Below are positions 6,688 through 10,946 of a stretch of DNA of 10,946 bases, one piece after another. Source of the DNA: Auxenochlorella pyrenoidosa (lineage: Eukaryota; Chlorophyta; Trebouxiophyceae; Chlorellales; Chlorellaceae); assembly GCA_001430745.1 (NCBI GenBank), contig KQ482027.1:258184-269129 (forward strand). The letters are read 5' to 3'. Position numbers and translations under genes: made by a program. Position 1 is the stretch's first letter; each line of letters opens with the position of its first letter. Under the pieces are notes generated by a model. It searched no databases. It saw only the letters and a program-made list of their open reading frames with translations, and was not told where the DNA came from.

Positions 6688-6692
6688 TGTAA
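6688..6692 (+). promoter_or_regulatory. TGTAA polyadenylation-like signal, copy B
   Basis: It lies in the same conserved block as in copy A, about 475 bases after the stop codon. A second TGTAA at 6796-6800 is a possible alternative. Confidence 0.45.
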
Positions 6693-7020
6693 CCCGCCCC
6701 GCCGATGCCAGCACGGCACCAGCCTATCTGCCAGGGGGCCTGCACCCGACTCGCCCCCCAGCTTGCAGCCTGTACCTGACCTGTACCTGTTTAAGGTGTA
6801 ATCCTTTGCTTGCTGCAGCGCTGCTTGTGCACCTGCAGTTTGTTTTTGCTGCCCTCAGAGTGTGCCCGATGCGCATGTGCCAGTAGTGGCCCATCCTGTG
6901 CAGCTCCCTGTGGCTGCCCCAACCATGTGAGCACATGGCTAACAGGCTGTCGACAGAGACTTCCAACTAGCAGTCAAGAGGAGGGGTGCCCGCCTCTGTG
7001 TGGACACAGGCTACTGGCAG

Positions 7021-7379
7021 TCCGGGGGTTGGCTAGCAGGGACCCCAGCGGGCAGCTCCAGAACAAGCGGCTCCCACTCGCCAGCATGGCTCGATGTGGC
7101 ACAGCTGGCTGCAGCTGCCGACAGTGCCACCTCTCCCAGGCTTGCAGCACGCTGCTGACAGTGCGTGCCGTGTTTGCACCGTCTCTTTTGTGCACGCTAG
7201 GACAGTGATACAACTGTGGCTACAAACAAGCGGGGCGTGGCTGGGCTTTGAGTGCGAAAAGTACAGGCATGCACGAGCGCTGGGGGGTGGGGTGGGGATT
7301 GAACACACAGGCAGGAGGGGAATCTCAGGCGTCGCCGGGGCTCGTGAACGAAAGTCTCCCGTGCTGGTCACGACTGTCA
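7021..7379. other. Non-coding region between convergent genes
   Basis: This stretch separates gene B (plus strand) from the coiled-coil gene (minus strand), whose stop is at 7380-7382. It probably holds the minus gene's 3' UTR, but I found no TGTAA on the minus strand here. Nothing else is recognisable. Confidence 0.5.
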
Positions 7380-10300
7380 TCAGGCCACAAGCTTGCCAGA
7401 CCGGGGCCGCCCAGCAGCAGGCGGCCTGCCCTTGAGCGGCACCGCCGCCGCAGCCGCCGAGGGCGCCCCGCGGTTGGTGCGGTCGGCGCCAAAGCAACCT
7501 GCAGAGCCTGCATCGTGTGACGACTCTGCAGCCTCGGCCGCAGCACTGAACTGTCGCTCCAGGCACGCGCTGCCTGCCGGCTCGCCGTTGGCAGCGGCTG
7601 CTGGGGCTGCTGCCGCTGCTGGCAGGCGGGGTGCGCTGGCCAGCAGCCGCTGCGAGCTGAGCGCGGGGCCGGGGGTGCCCGCCACTGCAGGAAGCCCAGA
7701 GGGAGATCCCAGCATCGGCGTCAGCCTGCTGAAAACACATCGAGAAGCCTGGGAACCGAGGTAGGGCTGGCAAACGGCGCTGCACAGGCTCGCTCCCCCC
7801 TTAGCTGCCCTGCCCACCCCTAGTGGCCCTGCCAGGCTCGCACCGCTGAAGTAATCGCTCGCAGGGGTGCAGGCCGCGGGGCTGCAGGCGGCCGCCCCCA
7901 GGGGTGTGCCGCTGAGCAGCAGGTGCTTCAGGCCTAGCAGCTCTGCCTCCAGCTGCAGGGCAGGCCACGGGGGAGCAAGGGGCTGGCAGGGCTCATCTGC
8001 CATGGGGGCGGTGCACATCACAAGCCTGCTCCGGGGGAGTTGCGCTGCGCGCTTTATACAAGATTGTGGGCATGGTTGCGGTGCAGGGGCATGCTGTCCC
8101 CGCGCCCTGCACGACAGGTGCAGGCACGCCGCATCGGCCGTGCCGCCGCGCTGTGTTGCCTGTATTGTGCCCCCTCTGCCGTGCGCGAGACGCTCAGTGC
8201 ATTCTGTATGCGCTGCGCCACTTATGCTGCGCCCACCTGGCCGATGCGCAGCTCCTGGGATTGCACCACGCCCTCCAGCCGCACCACCTGCTTGGCCTGC
8301 GCCGCCAGGCGGGCCCGCAGGTCCGCGGCGGGCGCTTCTGCGCCTGCCGCGCCTGCCGGGCGGGCTGCCCGGGCTGCCTCCTCCTCACCATCCTCGGCAA
8401 GCAGCGAGCGGGCTGACAGAGGGAAGGAGGCTGCGGCAGGGGAAGGAAGGGGAGATCTGGGAAAGCAGGGCGGAGCATCAAGGGGGTGACGGCGTTTGGG
8501 CTTGCAGGCAGTGCAATCCTGCAGGGAGGCGTGGCGCATGAGAGCTTGCCAATGCAGAGTTGGGTACATGCACGTCAGGCCCCGGTACATCTCAACACAA
8601 CACACTGTTCGCAGCGGCTCACCAAGAGCGGCACCAGGAGTGCCCGCAGCCGCATTCAGCAGCCCCAGCTGCAGGCGTAGCGAGGGCATGGGAGTGACCA
8701 GGCCGCCTCGGCGCCTGGCGCCCGGCAAGTCGGCGAGGGAGCCGGCGCTCGAGGGACGGGGTCCTGCCTGCGGGGCGCTCGTCGCTGCGCCGGCAGTGCC
8801 CTGCGCCACGGCCGCTGCCACCGCCAGGGCCGAGGCGCGCATGTCTGCCACCGTGTCGTGCAGCGAGCTGTGGGCCGCCGCCAGGCCGTCCACCCGCAAC
8901 TCCAGGCGAGCCAGCGCGTCGCTGCCGGCGGCTGCCTGGCGATGCTCCTGCAGGGCGGCGGCCTGCGCGGCCTGGGCCTCCTCGGCAGCTGCCAGCTGCC
9001 GCTCCAGCGGCCTCACCGCCTCATGGACTAGGGCTGCTGCCGCAGAGCCTGTGATGGCCTGCAGACACAAGGAACAGCGGAGACGTGCGCTTGTCTGGCA
9101 AAGCGCAGCCACAGCGGGGGGAAAGGGGCCAGCGCCAGAGGAAGTGGCAGCACACTGGAGCGTGCGTGGCGCCTGGCAGGCGGTCGGTGCCGGCACGCCC
9201 GAGCACATCTTGCCTCGCATTTTGGCATGCTTTGAATGTGTTCCACCACCACCCACCTGCTCTGCCTGCTGCTGCGCCTGACGCGCCGCCTGCTCTGCCA
9301 GCGCCACGCTGTCTCGCAGCTGCTCGACAGCCTTAGCAGAGGCCAGGCTCGGGATAGCGCCCTCCACAGCTGCCAGCCGCTCGGCCGCTTGAACAGCCGT
9401 CAGCTGCAGCGCCGCAATCTGCTCGGCGGCGGCTGCCTGCTGCGCCTTGCCCGCCTCGCTGGCGGCTGAGGCCGCATCGGCCAGCGCTGCCAGCTCAGCT
9501 GCTGCAGATTGCTGCTGCTCCTGCAGCTGGTGCACTGCTGCCTGCGCCTCTGCGGCGCCCAGATGCAGCGAGGCAAGATGCTCGGCATTAGCAGCAGACT
9601 GCCCCTCTTGGGCGGCCCTGCCAGCAGCCAGTTGTGCAGACAGATCTGACAGCTGGGAAGCCACAGAGAGCTGGCCCTCATGCAGCCGAGCCGTGGCGGC
9701 CTGCTGCTCGTCGGCCGCGGCCTTGATGGCCGCCACTTCGGCAGCCACCGCAGACAGCTGCGCCTCCGTCAAGTCGCGCACCTCCTCGACATCCTCCTTG
9801 GCAGCCAGGCCAAGCACTGTGTCTTCCAGGCTGGCCATGGCTGCACCCGCGTGATCGGTGGCCTCTGCCTGGGCTACCCAGGCATCAGCCAGCTGCTGCT
9901 TTAAGACAGCCAGCTTCTGAGAGGTGGCAGCTGCCGCCGCCTGCTGAGCATCCACGCAGGCACGCAGGCTGCTGACCTCTGCGGCAGAAGCCAAGGATGC
10001 CAGGGCGGCAGCCTGCCGCTCCTGAAATGCTGCCAGCTCAGCCTCCGCCGCCTCTGCTGCCGCCTGCACAGCGGCAAAACGCTCGCCAGTTGCCGCCTGC
10101 AGCGCTGCCACGGCTGCGCGCAGTTCGGCGAGCTCGGCTTGCAGCGGGCTGTCGTCGTAGACGGGCACCGCGGTCAGGCCAGCCTGCAGCAGGCAGGGCG
10201 CGCCGGGGCGAGCAGCGGCTCAGGACCAAGGCGGACATTAAGAAGGTGAGGAAGGTTGCTCTTATAATGCAACAGACACAGCACACGAAGCGCTGACCTG

Positions 10301-10946
10301 CACATGCAGACCCAAACCATCTGGGTTGCTCTGAGAGGTGCAAACGACACAGCAAACGTGTGGTGAACTGCACATGCCACCCCTGCACGACGCACCTGCA
10401 GCTCAGCATTCTGGGCCAGGGCGGCGGCCTGGTGCCGCTCCAGGCGCGCCGCCAGCTGCTCGCACTGCCGCTGCACGTCGACCACGGCCGCCAGCGGCGC
10501 CAGCAGGCTCAGCTGCTCAGCCGTCGCCGTGCCGGCGGCAGCTGTCTGCCCGGCAACCGACACCTGCAGCGCGCACAGCTGCTCTGCCACGTTTGCCTGC
10601 CACTCCTCATGTTCATCCTGGAGCTGCTGCACCTTGGCAGATGCAGCAGCTGCCTCCTCCTTGCTGGCAAGTGCTCCAAGCTGCTCTGCAGCCTCTGTCT
10701 GCCACCTCTCCAATGCAAGTCGCAGCTCCTCCACTGCTGATGCAGGCGCCAGGCCGGCGGCGGCGGCAGCCAGTGCGGCCTCACTGCTGCGCTGCAGATC
10801 CTGTACTGCTGATGCAGGTGCCAGGCCGTCAATGGCGGCAGCCAGTGCGGCCTCGCTGCTGCGCTGCAGATCCTGTACTGCTGATGCAGAAGCCAGGCCG
10901 TCAATGGCGGCAGCCAGAGCCGCCTCGCTGCTGCGTCGCAGATCCC
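7380..10946 (-). CDS. Large Ala-rich coiled-coil protein, 3' part, 5 exons (5' end outside window)
   Basis: No named family is recognised. Inferred exons, in transcript order, are 10946-10396, 10183-9257, 9058-8623, 8412-8237 and 7952-7380. All junctions are GT-AG and the phases agree (0, 0, 1, 0). About 885 residues are visible, after a 5' end beyond the right edge. Exons 1-2 are almost continuous Ala/Gln/Glu/Leu-rich helix with heptad-like spacing and recurring VEELR and AEQL words, opening with a 24-residue repeat array. Exon 3 continues the helix, then turns into a Ser/Gly/Pro-rich stretch (RPSSAGSLADLPGARRR, VTPMPS). Exons 4 and 5 join into a last short coiled coil (LEGVVQSQELRIGQ then LEAELLGLKHLL), which supports that splice. 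The C-terminal ~170 residues are Ala/Ser/Pro-rich and probably disordered, ending GRPRSGKLVA. A cytoskeletal, centrosomal or other scaffold role is possible but unproven. GTG and CTG codons are not used as starts here. Confidence 0.75.
8413..8622 (-). other. 210-base intron with no stop in the coding frame
   Basis: The donor GTGAGC is at 8622 and the acceptor, after the pyrimidine-rich CTCCTTCCCTCTGTCAG, ends at 8413. The length is a multiple of 3 and no stop occurs in frame, so retention would insert 70 residues. The translated intron has Cys, Met and Pro residues unlike the flanking helix, which supports removal. Confidence 0.7.
9059..9256 (-). other. 198-base intron with no stop in the coding frame
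   Basis: The donor is CAG|GTGGGT at 9256 and the acceptor, TGTCTGCAG, ends at 9059. Retention would add 66 residues without a frameshift. The translated sequence (Cys, His and Pro-rich) breaks the coiled coil, so it is called an intron. Confidence 0.75.
10733..10946 (-). repeat. 72-bp (24-residue) tandem repeat array in the coiled-coil gene
   Basis: Nearly three 72-base units are visible, in register at 10733, 10805 and 10877, with the last cut by the window end. They encode a 24-residue unit close to DLQRSSEAALAAAIDGLA followed by PASAVQ. The two outer units differ at only a few bases. The one nearest the gene body has diverged (AAAAG for AAAID, VEELR for VQDLQ). The array probably continues past the right edge. 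Confidence 0.92.

Larger units (their letters stand above)
5429..7020. repeat. Segmental tandem duplication, copy B
   Basis: This is the downstream partner of 3495-5240, in the same orientation. It is shorter at the left because it lacks about 130 bases of the copy A foldback. Homology is clear to about 6971 and weak to about 7020. Identity is high in the first two thirds of the gene and in the 3' flank, and falls sharply over about 6042-6210. Confidence 0.9.
6215..7020 (+). other. Gene B 3' UTR and downstream non-coding part of duplication copy B
   Basis: This is non-coding by comparison with copy A, since no frame is kept open in both. It holds the acceptor-like ATGCAG (6321-6326), a hairpin (6469-6500), TGTAA at 6688 and a second TGTAA at 6796 (copy A has TGTGA at the same aligned place). 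Confidence 0.55.

Noticed and set aside
3495..7020. Duplication as a transposon or retroelement
   Set aside because: I see no transposase or reverse transcriptase, no terminal repeats bounding the copies and no target-site duplication. Direct tandem order fits unequal crossing-over.
7725..7822. Possible intron within the last coiled-coil exon (donor GGG|GTGGGC, acceptor TTTTCAGCAG)
   Set aside because: The donor is phase 0 while the acceptor needs phase 2 to enter the open frame, and no phase-matching donor was found. The exon is left unbroken.
8222..10168. Minus-strand frame of 648 codons read as one intronless gene
   Set aside because: Its apparent start is a GTG inside an exon. Two stretches inside it are bounded by good splice sites and break the coiled coil. 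At 8236 a donor (CAG|GTGGGC) joins in phase to a better coiled-coil continuation at 7952.

Overview
This window looks like nuclear DNA from a green alga, most likely a chlorophyte of the Chlorella/Coccomyxa type. It is GC-rich. Its genes are broken by many short GT-AG introns with 'ctgcag'-type acceptors, it carries TGTAA polyadenylation-like signals, and its proteins have alanine- and proline-rich low-complexity regions. I see no bacterial, plasmid or phage features and no RNA genes.

Layout from left to right. (1) 1-2853, plus strand: the 3' part of a protein kinase gene of the tyrosine-kinase-like (Raf-like) group. Eight exons are visible, all phase-consistent. The ATP-binding N-lobe lies off the left edge, so the window opens inside an intron with a (GGT)n/poly-G tract. 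Two kinase introns hold local duplications that copy exon edges. One creates three tandem copies of a 3' splice site. (2) 2854-3494: kinase 3' UTR and spacer. (3) 3495 to about 7020: a head-to-tail tandem duplication (offset about 1.78 kb across the coding part). Each copy holds one small plus-strand gene for a 152-residue protein with a plastid-transit-like N terminus, a Pro-rich middle and two C-terminal hydrophobic helices. The first 90 residues are almost identical between copies. The last 62, including both helices, are mostly different but stay hydrophobic and equally long. Copy A also carries a long foldback (3495-3714) that copy B lacks. (4) 7021-7379: non-coding, between convergent genes. 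(5) 7380 to the right edge, minus strand: the 3' part of a large Ala/Gln/Glu-rich coiled-coil gene. Five exons are visible, with a 24-residue tandem repeat array at the edge.

There is no operon and no clear shared pathway. The kinase is the only gene whose biochemical function can be named with confidence. The most unusual feature is the small-membrane-protein pair, with its conserved targeting region and diverged membrane domain. All splice sites were predicted by eye from GT/AG signals, phase and protein sense. Identity counts were also done by eye.
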